This document shows positions 1-12,538 of a DNA stretch of 64,000 nucleotides, in pieces; positions within the stretch are counted from its first letter, which is position 1; each line of letters starts with the position of its first letter. Origin of the DNA: Perilla frutescens (lineage: Eukaryota > Streptophyta > Magnoliopsida > Lamiales > Lamiaceae); the NCBI GenBank assembly GCA_026008535.1, contig BRKX01000011.1:13958001-14022000 (forward strand), given 5' to 3'. A model generated the notes under the pieces. The model was given only the letters and a program-made list of their open reading frames with translations, searched no databases and had not been told where the DNA came from. The translations under genes and the position numbers were made by a program.

Positions 1-845
1 ACTCAACGTTTATGCTGAGTATTTTTACGTATTAAATTCAGTAAGTTTTCTTTACAATTATGTCTTTCGTTTCTGCAATTTTAATTATGTCTAGCATGCT
101 TGGCTAGACTCTTAATTCTGGTGTTTGAACAATGAAAATGGTTTGAATATAAATCTGGACTCGTGAGGCCAAAACTGGACATAGTAGTGCATGATAGGTA
201 TCTGTTGATTCTTGTGCCTTGTTCCACGTGAGTGTGTGTCTGAAATGCTCAATGTGGCTGATCACTTGTTAGGTAAAGAGAGCACACCACTATTAATTGA
301 ATTGGCGAATCGTGACTATGTGTTGGTTCATATAGTAATAATGGAATCAATAGGTTGTTGTGGGCACATGAGGAATGGATAAACACAATAGATCGGGGTT
401 CGTCTAGGGCACACTGCTATTTGTTCACTTACATCTCTTTAGGGAACCGGGGGATGGGTGACTGATTAGGGATTTAATTGACGAGGAATTGCTTTTAAGT
501 CTATAATGAAATCATGAATGAGGAGACACAGAGAGGAATCCTGTCTCCATAACTAGATGATTTATCATGTATGAAATTCAGTGTGCCCATGATCGAGTTG
601 ATATATATTGAAACCAAATTCAAGTTCAAATGCCAGAACCTTTGTTATTTGATATTTTCTTTACTTTCTTTTGTAGATTTAATTTCCAGTAGTGACAACA
701 AACCAAACCCCCTTTTATGATTGGTTACTTGAAGGTAGAATCACAACAGCTTTCTGTGGGATCGACCCGTACTCATTAGCTGGCTACGCTCGCTGTGGGC
801 ACAGGAGTTATAAATTATTTTTGAGCGCGAAACGACCGCGTGTCA
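1..845 (+). repeat. 5' LTR of gypsy copy A, 3' part only
   Basis: The window opens inside the LTR. The sequence matches the complete 5' LTR of copy C (32254-33813, reverse strand), and about 735 bp of the upstream part lie outside the window. It ends in CA at 844-845, four bases before the primer binding site. Confidence 0.8.
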
Positions 846-849
846 AAAT

Positions 850-867
850 TGACGCCATTGCCGGGGA
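850..867 (+). other. Primer binding site (tRNA-Asp type), copy A
   Basis: TGACGCCATTGCCGGGGA follows the LTR end closely. The usual Athila primer site, complementary to the 3' end of tRNA-Asp, differs at only two or three positions. Copy C keeps a closer version. Confidence 0.75.
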
Positions 868-913
868 GCCAGTTTCTAGTGATTTTATCTTCCACAATTG
901 GTGAGCCTGGAAG

Positions 914-2038
914 TTGATGCCCAAGGGCTCTTCAGAGGAGACTCTATTGTACGATCCGGAGATAGAGAAGACTTCGATGAAAAATAGGACAGTAGCGAAG
1001 AGGGCACATCAAGCCGCAAATAGACCTCATGAGCCTACACAACCACCAGAAGATCAAGAAGATCAAAGAGACGAAGGGCACGAGGAGGAAGGATAGTTTG
1101 AGAATGGCCACAACATCAACATGGCCGCAAATGGAAATGCCGTGAATGGCAATGCGGATGATAACAAGACTTTAAGGCAGTTGGTCTTCCCGACCAACAT
1201 GAATCTGCTCCCGATGGGCATTACACTCCCAGCTGTGACTCAAAACTGGGATATTCATGCAAACTTTATCCAGATCTTGCTGAAGTTCCACGGAATGCCC
1301 GGAGAAGATCCACAAAGGCATTTGCAAGATTTTGAGATGGTTTGCCAAACTTAACAATCCGACCATGGATGAGAGGAGTATGTGCGGTTGGTCTCGTTCC
1401 CTTTTACCCTTCAGGATGGGGCACGGGACTGGCTATACTCATTACCTACTAGCGCTGTGACCACATGGCGACAACTTCAGCATAAGTTTTTGGAGAAATA
1501 TTTCCCAGCATCCAGAGTGTAAGAAATGAGAAGAAGGATAGGGAGCCTGAAGAGGGGAACTAATGAAAGTTTCTACGACTACTGGAGAAGATTCCAGGTG
1601 ATGATGGCGAAATGCCCACAACACCAGATTACCGAACACGATTTGATTCCGTATTTTGTCGGAGGATTGAGACCACATGAGAGAACGATCATGAATGCCT
1701 CATGTGGAGGATCTATTTTGAACAAACAGCCTATTGAAGCATTCAGAATTCTCACAGAAATGGCTGAAGACAATCGAGACTTAGGTGGAAAGGGCATTCG
1801 GGTTGTAAGTGAATCAGAAAGGGCACTGGACCAGGATAGCAAGATTGATAGGTTGTGTGACAAGATAAAGAAAATCGTGTTCGGGGTAAGCATGGCAAAA
1901 AAACCCAGACCTTGTGGAGTATGCAAAAGCATATCTCATTTCACTGATGAATGCCCTACTCTAGAAGATGAAGTGGAAGAAGTGAACGTTGTAGGTCATC
2001 AGAATGGGCATTCCATAAGATATGATCCGCATTCCTAG
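914..2038 (+). pseudogene. gag pseudogene of gypsy copy A
   Basis: This is the nucleocapsid precursor of the retrotransposon. One frame is interrupted by stops near 1094, 1352, 1367 and 1519. The retrotransposon Gag core is recognisable at about 1390-1760: a FPFTL...ARDWLYSLP block, then YFPAS and FYDYWRRF. A zinc-knuckle-like C-x2-C-x4-H-x4-C lies at 1913-1954. An acidic, low-complexity N-terminus is seen at 960-1090. After the TAG at 2036 the reading continues in another frame into the protease region, as expected for a fused gag-pol broken by a frameshift. Several of the stops also occur in copy B, so they predate the duplication. Confidence 0.82.
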
Positions 2039-2076
2039 ACTTATAATCCTAGCTAGAGAGACTATGAAAATTTCAA

Positions 2077-5000
2077 ATGGAGAAGGCTAGAGGATGGTCA
2101 TCCTGCACGCCCACTACTGCCACAAAGGAGAAAAGGAAGCAAAGGCTGGAAGATCTTGTGTTTACCATGGGTGAAGAGAATCAAAAGTTTAAGCAAGAGA
2201 CTCGAGCTGGACTCTCGCATATGAACAAGCAAATCAATCAGTTAGCTCAAGCCATGCACAAGATGGAGGAGAAAAATGGGAAGCTGTCTTCCCAGGTTGA
2301 GAATCTGAGAGAGAAGGTGAATGCAGTGGCTCTAAGAAGTGGAAAAAAACTTCCGGAGATGGTCAGGCCAGTAGAAGAGGAGGAAAAAATTCCCATAGAG
2401 GACGAGGCACAAGAAGCTGAACAGGAGGACACTGTGCCCATCCCAGAAGTAAAGCAACCTGCTAAAGTGCCCATTCCAGTAAAACGGAAGCCTCCTTTTC
2501 CAGGGAGATTGACACAAAATAGAAAAGAAGAAGAAACCAGGGAGATGCTAAAAGTATTCAGCAAAGTGGAAATCAATATTCCACTAATTGAGGCAATCAA
2601 ACAAGTGTCGCGGTATGCTCGGTTTCTTAAGGAGCTTTGTACCAGAAATGTGCGATTCAATGACAATGCAAGGTTCTTAATTGAGGAGAATGTATCGGCT
2701 GTGATACAGAAAAAATTACCTAAGAAATGTGATGATCCAGGGATGTTCATGATTCCTTGTATCATAGGGGACAAGAAAGTGGAGAAGGTCATGCTGGATT
2801 TGGGGGCATCAATTAACGTAATGCCCCTGTCGGTGTTCAAAGAATTAAAGATTGGACCTCTGAAGGAAATCCGCGTGGTCATTCAGCTTGCTGACAGGTC
2901 TAATGTATATCCAGAAGGCCTCATTGAAGATGTATTGGTCAAAGTGGACGAGCTTATTTTCCCAGCAGATTTTTATGTGCTTGATATGGGCACAACGACT
3001 TCAAATTCTTCAGTGTTATTGCTGGGAAGACCTTTCATGAAGACAGCTCGGACTAAGATTGATGTAGAAAAGGGCACACTAACGTGTGAGTTTGATGGGA
3101 AAATAGTGACGTTCAACATATTTGAAGCATTAAAGCACCCCCCAGATACAGAGAATTATAGTTTTGTGAATACCTTCCGTCACCCGAGTCGATCTACCCT
3201 CTCCATGGTGAGCAATAGAGATCCATTGGAATGGGCATTGTGGGATGGACTGATTGACCAAGATGCCCTGGATGAAGACGATGACATCGAGAAAGGAATT
3301 ATGATGCTGTATTCATTGGAAGAAATGCCATACGGCTGTGTGGATTATGGTGTGCCCATTCGGAGAAATGATGATAAGCAGATGCCTTCTATTATCAAAG
3401 CGCCCACGCAGGAATTGAAGGCATTACCAAGGCATTGAAAGTATGCCTATTTGGGGGATAATGAGACTCTCCCTGTAATCATAAGTGCGGGGTTAAATCA
3501 AGCTGATGAGGACCACCTTTTGAGATTGTTAAGGCTATATAAGGAGGCACTCGGATGGACTTTGGCAGATATAAAGGGCATTAGCCCAGCAGTTTGCATG
3601 CACAAAATTCTGTTGGAAGATGATGCAAAGCCCGTTCGTGATCCACAAAGAAAGCTCAATCCAGTGATGAAGGATGTGGTGCTAAAGGAGATTATCAAGC
3701 TATTGGACCAGAGCATTATATACCCTATTTTAGATAGCAAGTGGGTTCGTCCAATCCATGTTGTGCCTGAAAAGTCGGGCATTTAAGTGGTGAAAAATGA
3801 GAAGGGAGAGCTTGTGCCCACACGACTGCAAACTCGCTGGAGAGTTTGTATTGACTACCAGAAGTTGAACACGGTCACACGGAAGGATCATTTCCCACTT
3901 CCATTCATTGACCAAATGCTAGAGAGACTCACAGGAAATAAGTTCTTTCGTTTCTTGGATGGATACTCAGTACATGCAGATTGCAGTGAGTTAAGAGGAC
4001 CAGGAGAACACAACATTTACGAGCCCATTCGGCACATTTGCCTATTGCAGAATGCCCTTTGGCCTCTGCAATGCGCATGGCACATTTCAGCGATGTATTA
4101 TGAGCATATTCTCTGATTTGCTTGAGAACTGCATTGAATTATTCATGGACGACTTCATAGTATATGGAAGCTGTTTTGATCGACGTTTAGATAATCTGGA
4201 GAAGGTGTTACAGCATTGTGTGGACAAATGCCTAGTGCTGAACTACGAAAAATGCCATTTTATGGTCAGAGAGGGCATTGTACTGGGCCATGTGATTTCT
4301 GAGAGGGACATTGAGGTCGATAAAGCCAAAGTGGATATAATAGAAAAATTGCCATATCCCACTTCGGTGAAGCAAGTGAGAGGATTCCTGGGGCACGCTG
4401 GATTTGATAGTAGGTTTATCAAAGATTTTGCAAATATTACCCAGCCTATTACTCACTTATTGCAACAAGATGTTCCCTTTGAATTCGATGAAGAGTGTAA
4501 GAAGACATTCAATTTTCTTAAGAAGCAACTGGTCACGGCACCAGTCATTCAACCACCAAATTGTGGAATGCCGTTTGAGATTATGTGTGACACCAGTGGA
4601 TACGCTGTGGGCGCTGTACTGGGTCAGAAGAGAGGAAAAGAAAGTCATATAATTTACTATGCCTCCAAAACTCTGAACGGGGCACAGTGTAATTACACCA
4701 CTACTGAAAAAGAGCTATTGGCAGTAGTGTTTGCATTCGAGAAGTTTCGGTCTTATCTCTTGGGAGCAAAGAGCATTGTTTACACAGATCACGGTGCCCT
4801 AAGGCACTTGATGGCCAAGAAGGAGATGAAGCCGAGACTAATTAGATGGATCCTGCTCTTGCAGGAGTTTGATGTCGAGATAAATGATAAGAGTGGGGCA
4901 CAGAACTTGGTAGCCGACCATCTGAACCGAGTGCTGAATGAAAAAGGCAATGAGATGCCCATTATGGATCATTTTCTTGATGAGCATTTGTACTCAGCAC

Positions 5001-5485
5001 GGGGCACACTGGAGCCATGGTATGCAGATATCGTAAATTTTTTAGAGTTTGGAGAGCTGCCAATTGGGTACTCATGGTACCAAAAGAATAAATTGAGGCA
5101 AGAGAGCAAGTTCTATGCCTGGGATAACCCTATTCTTTGGAGGAGATGTGCTGATCAAATCATAAGAAAATGTGTCCCAGATTATGAAATTAAGGAGATT
5201 TTGAAACATTGTCACAATTATGCTTGCGGAGGGCATTTCGGACCAAACCGAACAGCGAGAAGAGTTTTGGATTGTGGTTTCTTTTGGCCCACAATTATCA
5301 AGGATGCCCACGACGTTTGCAAAAGGTGTGATCAGTGTCAGAGAATCGAAAACATCACCAGAAGGAATGAAATGCCCATGACGCCCATCATGCCAGTAGA
5401 AATTTTCGATGTTTGGGGAATGGATTTCATGGGACCCCTTGCAAATTCCAAGGGGAACCATTACATTATCCTGGAAGTTTGTTAA
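2077..5485 (+). pseudogene. pol pseudogene of gypsy copy A (PR-RT-RNase H-partial integrase)
   Basis: This is the polyprotein for processing, reverse transcription and integration. A coiled-coil-like linker (2160-2330) precedes an aspartic protease with a DLGAS active site at 2797. The reverse transcriptase follows, with its catalytic FMDD at 4142-4153. RNase H is marked by DTSGYAVGAVL from 4589. An integrase zinc-binding H-H-C-C region lies near 5207-5340, and the first catalytic Asp is at 5423. The frame breaks at TGA 3436, at TAA 3784 and by a frameshift near 3968. It ends at 5485 before the other two integrase catalytic residues. The 3784 stop, the frameshift and the early end are shared with other copies. 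Confidence 0.88.
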
Positions 5486-6009
5486 TAGTCTGAAAATAAA
5501 AGCTGGGAATAAGTCTGCTACAGAGTGTTCAGAGTGCCCAAGAGTAAAGAAATAAATTATTGTCTGAACGGGGCACAACAAGGTAGTGATTTAGAAAAAA
5601 TGGGGGGGCCTGTACAGAAATAAAACTCCACCTACATGAAATGCCCACTGTAGCCTAAAAAGCCCTATTGATACTTATACATCTATGGTTTCTGAAGATT
5701 AATAATAGAACTTTAGCAAGCCTATGTGACGACTAAGTACATAATTGCATTGATTTGAGTGTATACACTGAGCCTAAACACTGAGTGAAGAGAGTTGTGA
5801 GGATTACCACGCTGAACTCATTTTTGACCTATTTTTGGTATGCTGATACTTTGCAGTTTTGTTGAAATATTGATTGTGATGTGCCCACGCTGATTAACAG
5901 TTTGCATGCTTTGTTTTGAGTCTGTTCTTTTTGCCTTTCTTTTGTTTTGTATTTTCTGGACGCATTGCATCCCCTGCTTGAAGACAATCATGTCTAAAGT
6001 GTGTGGGTG
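5486..6009 (+). other. Non-coding stretch between pol and 3' LTR, copy A
   Basis: There is no supported gene here. A short G run lies at 5604-5610. The last bases before the LTR are G/T-rich (AAAGTGTGTGGGTG), a weak candidate for the polypurine tract. The env-like region expected in full-length Athila elements is absent. Confidence 0.6.
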
Positions 6010-6809
6010 TGATAGGTCCATTTATTTTGTATTTTTATGGGCATTTTGTTAGTTATTAATGTCCTTTTTAGTGGGTTTTGAGTAAAAAAGAACCAGGATG
6101 AGGTCATAGGGCATTGCGGAAGTCAAGTCTGGCGAAAGAGGCATTTTATGCCCGGCTATTCAAGCAAAATCCAAGTTAAAGATTCAGTCAGAGGCACAGA
6201 GGACTTCTTTCAGCACTCATCCTATATTCAGGTGGCGGAATAGTCATATCAAAGATGGATGAGGCTAGCTGTAAGATGCCGTGCTCACTTTGCTCGTGTA
6301 GACTTGACAACAATGGGGCTGGGCTAAGGCGATTGCGAGAAACCCGGGATCAGTTTGAAGAGAGAGACGAGAAGGATAACTACATTATCCAAAAAAGAGT
6401 TGGAGGTAGACTGGACTCTTAGACGCGTTGCAAAGAAGAGATAAGCCCAATCCCTAAAAAATAGGGATTTGGTCAACTTATGCTTATCCAGTCAGATCAG
6501 AGAGAGAACGCCAGTTCTGGAAATCCAGTGAAGACCCCAGCTTGTTGGGGGATCTCTGCTTCGGAAATGTAACTATTTAAGCTCCTTTTAATTCTGGAAA
6601 CAGAAGTTTTGGAAGTCAGAAACATTGCTACAATTTTACTTTCTTGCATTTCATTTTCGTACGCTGCTTTGCAGCAAGAAACAATCCATTGGTCTTAAGT
6701 TTTTGGGACATAGGATTATGTTTTCAAACTCAACATTTATGTTGAGTATTTTTGCGTATTAAATTCAGTAAGTTTCATTTACAATTATGTCTGTTGTTTC
6801 TGCAAATAG
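6010..6809 (+). repeat. 3' LTR of gypsy copy A, 5' part only
   Basis: It begins TGATAGGTCC, matching the outer LTR end of copies C and D. Homology runs to the TTTCTGCA at 6809, where the strand flips. Confidence 0.78.
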
Positions 6810-7194
6810 TGGTGTGCTCTCTTTACCTAACGAGTGATCAGCCACATTGGGCATTTCATACGCACACTCACGTGGTATAAGGCACAAGAATCAACATAAA
6901 CCTATCATGCACTACTATGCCCAGTTTTGGCCTCACGAGTCCAGATTTATATTCAAACCATTTTCGTTGTTCAAATACCAGAATTAAGAGTCTAGCCAAG
7001 CATGCTAGACATAATTAAAATTGCAGAAACGAAAGACATAATTGTAAAGGAAACTTACTGAATTCTTATGCCAAAACTGGGCATAGTAGTGCATGATAGG
7101 TTTATGTTGATTCTTGTGCCTTATTCCACGTGAGTGTGCGTATGAAATGCCCAATGTGGCTGATCACTCGTTAGGTAAAGAGAGCACACCACTA
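6810..7194. repeat. Complex inverted junction between gypsy copies A and B
   Basis: All of it is LTR sequence in alternating orientation. Bases 6810-7067 are minus-strand LTR, about 7073-7194 are plus-strand LTR, and minus-strand LTR resumes at 7195. The 120-bp arms 6806-6927 and 7073-7200 form a near-perfect inverted repeat around a loop of about 146 bp. Confidence 0.75.
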
Positions 7195-7991
7195 TTTGCA
7201 GAAACGAAAGACATAATTGTAAAGGAAACTTACTGAATTTAATACGCAAAAATACTCAACATAAACGTTGAGTTTGAAAACATAATCCTAAGTCCCAAAA
7301 GCTTATGACCAATGGATTGTTTCTTGCTGCAAAGCAGCGTACGAAAATGAAATGCAAGAAAGTAAAATTGTAGCAATGTTTCTGACTTCCAAAACTTCTG
7401 TTTCCAGAATTTAAAGGAGCTTAAATAGTTACATTTCCGAAGCAGAGATCCCCCAACAAGCTGGGGTCTTCACTGGATTTCCAGAACTGGCGTTCTCTCT
7501 CTGATCTGACTGGATAAGCATAAGTTGACCAAATCCCTATTTTTTAGGGATTGGGCTTATCTCTTCTTTGCAACGCGTCTAAGAGTCCAGTCTACCTCCA
7601 ACTCTTTTTTGGATAATGTAGTTATCCTTCTCGTCTCTCTCTTCAAACTGATCCCGGGTTTCTCGCAATCGCCTTAGCCCAGCCCCATTATTGTCAAGTC
7701 TACACGAGCAAAGTGAGCACGGCATCTTACAGCTAGGCTCATCCATCTCTGATATGACTATTCCGCCACCTGAATATAGGATGAGTGCTGAAAGAAGTCC
7801 TCTGTGCCTCTGACTGAATCTTTAACTTGGATTTTGCTTGAATAGCCGGGCATAAAATGCCTCTTTCGCCAGACTTGACTTCCGCAATGCCCTATGACCT
7901 CATCCTGGTTCTTTTTTACTCAAAACCCACTAAAAAGGACATTAATAACTAACAAAATGCCCATAAAAATACAAAATAAATGGACCTATCA
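7195..7991 (-). repeat. 3' LTR of gypsy copy B, partial
   Basis: Reverse complement of 6010-6806. The outer end TGATAGG reads leftward from 7991. Confidence 0.75.
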
Positions 7992-8515
7992 CACCCACAC
8001 ACTTTAGACATGATTGTCTTCAAGCAGGGGATGCAATGCGTCCAGAAAATACAAAACAAAAGAAAGGCAAAAAGAACAGACTCAAAACAAAGCATGCAAA
8101 CTGTTAATCAGCGTGGGCACATCACAATCAATATTTCAACAAAACTGCAAAGTATCAGCATACCAAAAATAGGTCAAAAATGAGTTCAGCGTGGTAATCC
8201 TCACAACTCTCTTCACTCAGTGTTTAGGCTCAGTGTATACACTCAAATCAATGCAATTATGTACTTAGTCGTCACATAGGCTTGCTAAAGTTCTATTATT
8301 AATCTTCAGAAACCATAGATGTATAAGTATCAATAGGGCTTTTTAGGCTACAGTGGGCATTTCATGTAGGTGGAGTTTTATTTCTGTACAGGCCCCCCCA
8401 TTTTTTCTAAATCACTACCCTGTTGTGCCCCGTTCAGACAATAATTTATTTCTTTACTCTTGGGCACTCTGAACACTCTGTAGCAGACTTATTCCCAGCT
8501 TTTATTTTCAGACTA

Positions 8516-11329
8516 TTAACAAACTTCCAGGATAATGTAATGGTTCCCCTTGGAATTTGCAAGGGGTCCCATGAAATCCATTCCCCAAACATCGAAAATT
8601 TCTACTGGCATGATGGGCGTCATGGGCATTTCATTCCTTCTGGTGATGTTTTCGATTCTCTGACACTGATCACACCTTTTGCAAACGTCGTGGGCATCCT
8701 TGATAATTGTGGGCCAAAAGAAACCACAATCCAAAACTCTTCTCGCTGTTCGGTTTGGTCCGAAATGCCCTCCGCAAGCATAATTGTGACAATGTTTCAA
8801 AATCTCCTTAATTTCATAATCTGGGACACATTTTCTTATGATTTGATCAGCACATCTCCTCCAAAGAATAGGGTTATCCCAGGCATAGAACTTGCTCTCT
8901 TGCCTCAATTTATTCTTTTGGTACCATGAGTACCCAATTGGCAGCTCTCCAGACTCTAAAAAATTTACGATATCTGCATACCATGGCTCCAGTGTGCCCC
9001 GTGCTGAGTACAAATGCTCATCAAGAAAATGATCCATAATGGGCATCTCATTGCCTTTTTCATTCAGCACTCGGCTCAGATGGTCGGCTACCAAGTTCTG
9101 CGCCCCACTCTTATCATTTATCTCGACATCAAACTCCTGCAAGAGCAGGATCCATCTAATTAGTCTCGGCTTCATCTCCTTCTTGGCCATCAAGTGCCTT
9201 AGGGCACCGTGATCTGTGTAAACAATGCTCTTTGCTCCCAAGAGATAAGACCGAAACTTCTCGAATGCAAACACTACTGCCAATAGCTCTTTTTCAGTAG
9301 TGGTGTAATTACACTGTGCCCCGTTCAGAGTTTTGGAGGCATAGTAAATTACATGACTTTCTTTTCCTCTCTTCTGACCCAGTACAGCGCCCACAGCGTA
9401 TCCACTGGTGTCACACATAATCTCAAACGGCATTCCACAATTTGGTGGTTGAATGACTGGTGCCGTGACCAGTTGCTTCTTAAGAAAATTGAATGTCTTC
9501 TTACACTCTTCATCGAATTCAAAGGGAACATCTTGTTGCAATAAGTGAGTAATAGGCTGGGTAATATTTGCAAAATCTTTGATAAACCTACTATCAAATC
9601 CAGCGTGCCCCAGGAATCCTCTCACTTGCTTCACCGAAGTGGGATATGGCAATTTTTCTATTATATCCACTTTGGCTTTATCGACCTCAATGTCCCTCTC
9701 AGAAATCACATGGCCCAGTACAATGCCCTCTCTGACCATAAAATGGCATTTTTCGTAGTTCAGCACTAGGCATTTGTCCACACAATGCTGTAACACCTTC
9801 TCCAGATTATCTAAACGTCGATCAAAACAGCTTCCATATACTATGAAGTCGTCCATGAATAATTCAATGCAGTTCTCAAGCAAATCAGAGAATATGCTCA
9901 TAATACATCGCTGAAATGTGCCATGCGCATTGCAGAGGCCAAAGGGCATTCTGCAATAGGCAAATGTGCCGAATGGGCTCGTAAATGTTGTGTTCTCCTG
10001 GTCCTCTTAACTCACTGCAATCTGCATGTACTGAGTATCCATCCAAGAAACGAAAGAACTTATTTCCTGTGAGTCTCTCTAGCATTTGGTCAATGAATGG
10101 AAGTGGGAAATGATCCTTCCGTGTGACCGTGTTCAACTTCTGGTAGTCAATACAAACTCTCCAGCGAGTTTGCAGTCGTGTGGGCACAAGCTCTCCTTTT
10201 TCATTTTTCACCACTTAAATGTCCGACTTTTCAGGCACAACATGGATTAGACGAACCCATCTGGGGGGTGCTTTAATGCTTCAAATATGTTGAACGTTAC
10301 TATTTTCCCATCAAACTCACACGTTAGTGTGCCCTTTTCTACATCAATCTTAGTCCGAGCTGTCTTCATGAAAGGTCTTCCCAGCAATAACACTGAAGAA
10401 TTTGAAGTCGTTGTGCCCATATCAAGCACATAAAAATCTGCTGGGAAAATAAGCTCGTCCACTTTGACCAATACATCTTCAATGAGGTCTTCTGGATATA
10501 CATTAGACCTGTCAGCAAGCTGAATGACCACGCGGATTTCCTTCAGAGGTCCAATCTTTAATTCTTTGAACACCGACAGGGGCATTACGTTAATTGATGC
10601 CCCCAAATCCAGCATGACCTTCTCCACTTTCTTGTCCCCTATGATACAAGGAATCATGAACATCCCTGGATCATCACATTTCTTAGGTAATTTTTTCTGT
10701 ATCACAGCCGATACATTCTCCCCAATTAAGAACCTTGCATTGTCATTGAATCGCACATTTCTGGTACAAAGCTCCTTCAGAAACCGAGCATACCGCGACA
10801 CTTGTTTGATTGCTTCAATTAGTGGAATATTGATTTCCACTTTGCTGAATACTTTTAGCATCTCCCTGGTTTCTTCTTCTTTTCTATTTTGTGTCAATCT
10901 CCCTGGAAAAGGAGGCTTCCGTTTTACTGGAATGGGCACTTTAGCAGGTTGCTTTACTTCTGGGATGGGCACAGTGTCCTCCTGTTCAGCTTCTTGTGCC
11001 TCGTCCTCTATGGGAATTTTTTCCTCCTCTTCTACTGGCCTGACCATCTCCGGAAGTTTTTTTCCACTTCTTAGAGCCACTGCATTCACCTTCTCTCTCA
11101 GATTCTCAACCTGGGAAGGCAGCTTCCCATTTTTCTCCTCCATCTGGTGCATGGCTTGAGCTAACTGATTGATTTGCTTGCTCATATGCGAGAGTCCAGC
11201 TCGAGTCTCTTGCTTAAACTTTTCATTCTCTTCACCCATGGTAAACACAAGATCTTCCAGCCTTTGCTTCCTTTTCTCCTTTGTGGCAGTAGTGGGCGTG
11301 CAGGATGACCATCCTCTAGCCTTCTCCAT
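8516..11329 (-). pseudogene. pol pseudogene of gypsy copy B
   Basis: Same domains as copy A: protease, RT, RNase H and the zinc-binding part of integrase. The gap between protease and RT is shorter. Near 10260 the sequence jumps from the stretch after the protease (FEALKHPPD) straight into RT (RPIHVV). This removes 595 bp present in A, which in D encode the acidic linker and the RT N-terminus. The stop before VVKNEKG and the RT frameshift of copy A are both present. The 8516-9949 frame is almost identical to 4052-5485 and has the same premature end. Confidence 0.86.
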
Positions 11330-11367
11330 CTGAAATTTTCATAGTCTCTCTAGCTAGGATTATAAGT

Positions 11368-12492
11368 CTAGGAATGCGGATCATATCTTATGGAATGCCC
11401 ATTCTGATGACCTACAACGTTCACTTCTTCCACTTCATCTTCTAGAGTAGGGCATTCATCAGTGAAATGAGATATGCTTTTGCATACTCCACAAGGTCTG
11501 GGCTTCTTTGCCATGCTTACCCCGAACACGATTTTCTTTATCTTGTCACACAACCTATCAATCATGCTATCCTGGTCCAGTGCCCTTTCTGATTCACTTA
11601 CAACCCGAATGCCCTTTCCACCTAAGTCTCGATTGTCTTCAGCCATTTCTGTGAGAATTCTGAATGCTTCAACAGGCTGTTTGTTCAAAATAGATCCTCC
11701 ACATGAGGCATTCATGATCGTTCTCTCATGTGGTCTCAATCCTCCGATAAAATATGGAATCAAATCGTGTTCGGTAATCTGGTGCTGTGGGCATTTCGCT
11801 ATCATCACCTGGAATCTTGTCCAGTAGTCATAGAAACTTTCATTAGTTCCCCTCTTCAGGCTCCCTATCCTTCTTCTCATTTCTTGCACTCTGGATGCTG
11901 GGAAATATTTCTCCAAAAACTTATGCTGAAGTTGTCGCCATGTGGTCACAGCGCTAGTAGGTAATGAGTATAGCCAGTCCCGTGCCCCATCCTGAAGGGT
12001 AAAAGGGAACGAGACCAACCGAACATACTCCTCTCATCCATGGTCGGATTGTTAAGTTTTGCAAACCATCTCAAAATCTTGCAAATGCCTTTGTGGATCC
12101 TCTCCGGGCATTCCGTGGAACTTCAGCAAGATCTGGATAAAGTTTGCATGAATATCCCAGTTTTGAGTCACAGCTGGGAGTGTAATGCCCATCGGGCGCA
12201 GATACATGTTGGTCGGGAAGACCAACTGCCTTAAAGTCTTGTTATCATCCGCATTGCCATTCACGGCATTTCCATTTGCGGCCATGTTGATGTTGTGGCC
12301 ATTCTCAAACTATCCTTCCTCCTCGTGCCCTTCGTCTCTTTGATCTTCTTGATCTTCTGGTGGTTGTGTAGGCTCATGAGGTCTATTTGCGGCTTGACGT
12401 GCCCTCTTCGCTACTGTCCTATTTTTCATCGAAGTCTTCTCTATCTCCGGATCGTACAATAGAGTCTCCTCTGAAAAGCCCTTGGGCATCAA
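11368..12492 (-). pseudogene. gag pseudogene of gypsy copy B
   Basis: Mirror of the copy A gag, with the Gag core and zinc-knuckle-like motif. It keeps the stop after the acidic N-terminus and the stops around 12054. The internal stop that A carries at 1519 is absent, so the Gag core reads open from 12018 to 11368. Confidence 0.8.
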
Positions 12493-12538
12493 CTTCCAGG
12501 CTCACCAATTGTGGAAGATATAATCACTAGAAACTGGC

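Larger units (their letters stand above)
1..6809 (+). mobile_element. Athila-like Ty3/gypsy retrotransposon, copy A (plus strand, truncated)
   Basis: The order is partial 5' LTR, tRNA-Asp-type primer site, gag, protease, reverse transcriptase, RNase H, partial integrase, 3' non-coding region and partial 3' LTR. The long LTR (about 1.5 kb in copies C and D), the primer site and the protease and RT motifs point to the Athila/Tat branch, most likely Athila. The internal region is only about 5.2 kb because integrase stops just after its first catalytic aspartate and no env-like region follows. Frames carry stops and frameshifts, so the copy is dead. It is mirrored by copy B with an axis near 7000. 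Confidence 0.88.

Noticed and set aside
5461..6009. Env-like gene downstream of pol, as in some Athila elements
   Set aside because: There are only about 520 bp and no long frame or membrane segment.
5818..6021. 67-codon frame seen in both A and B
   Set aside because: It is antisense to the gypsy 3' non-coding region and is repeated only because the element is repeated.
6810..7194. The palindrome centre as a pure sequencing artefact
   Set aside because: Not excluded, but the arms differ by point changes and a 595-bp deletion, which a read-through artefact would not produce.
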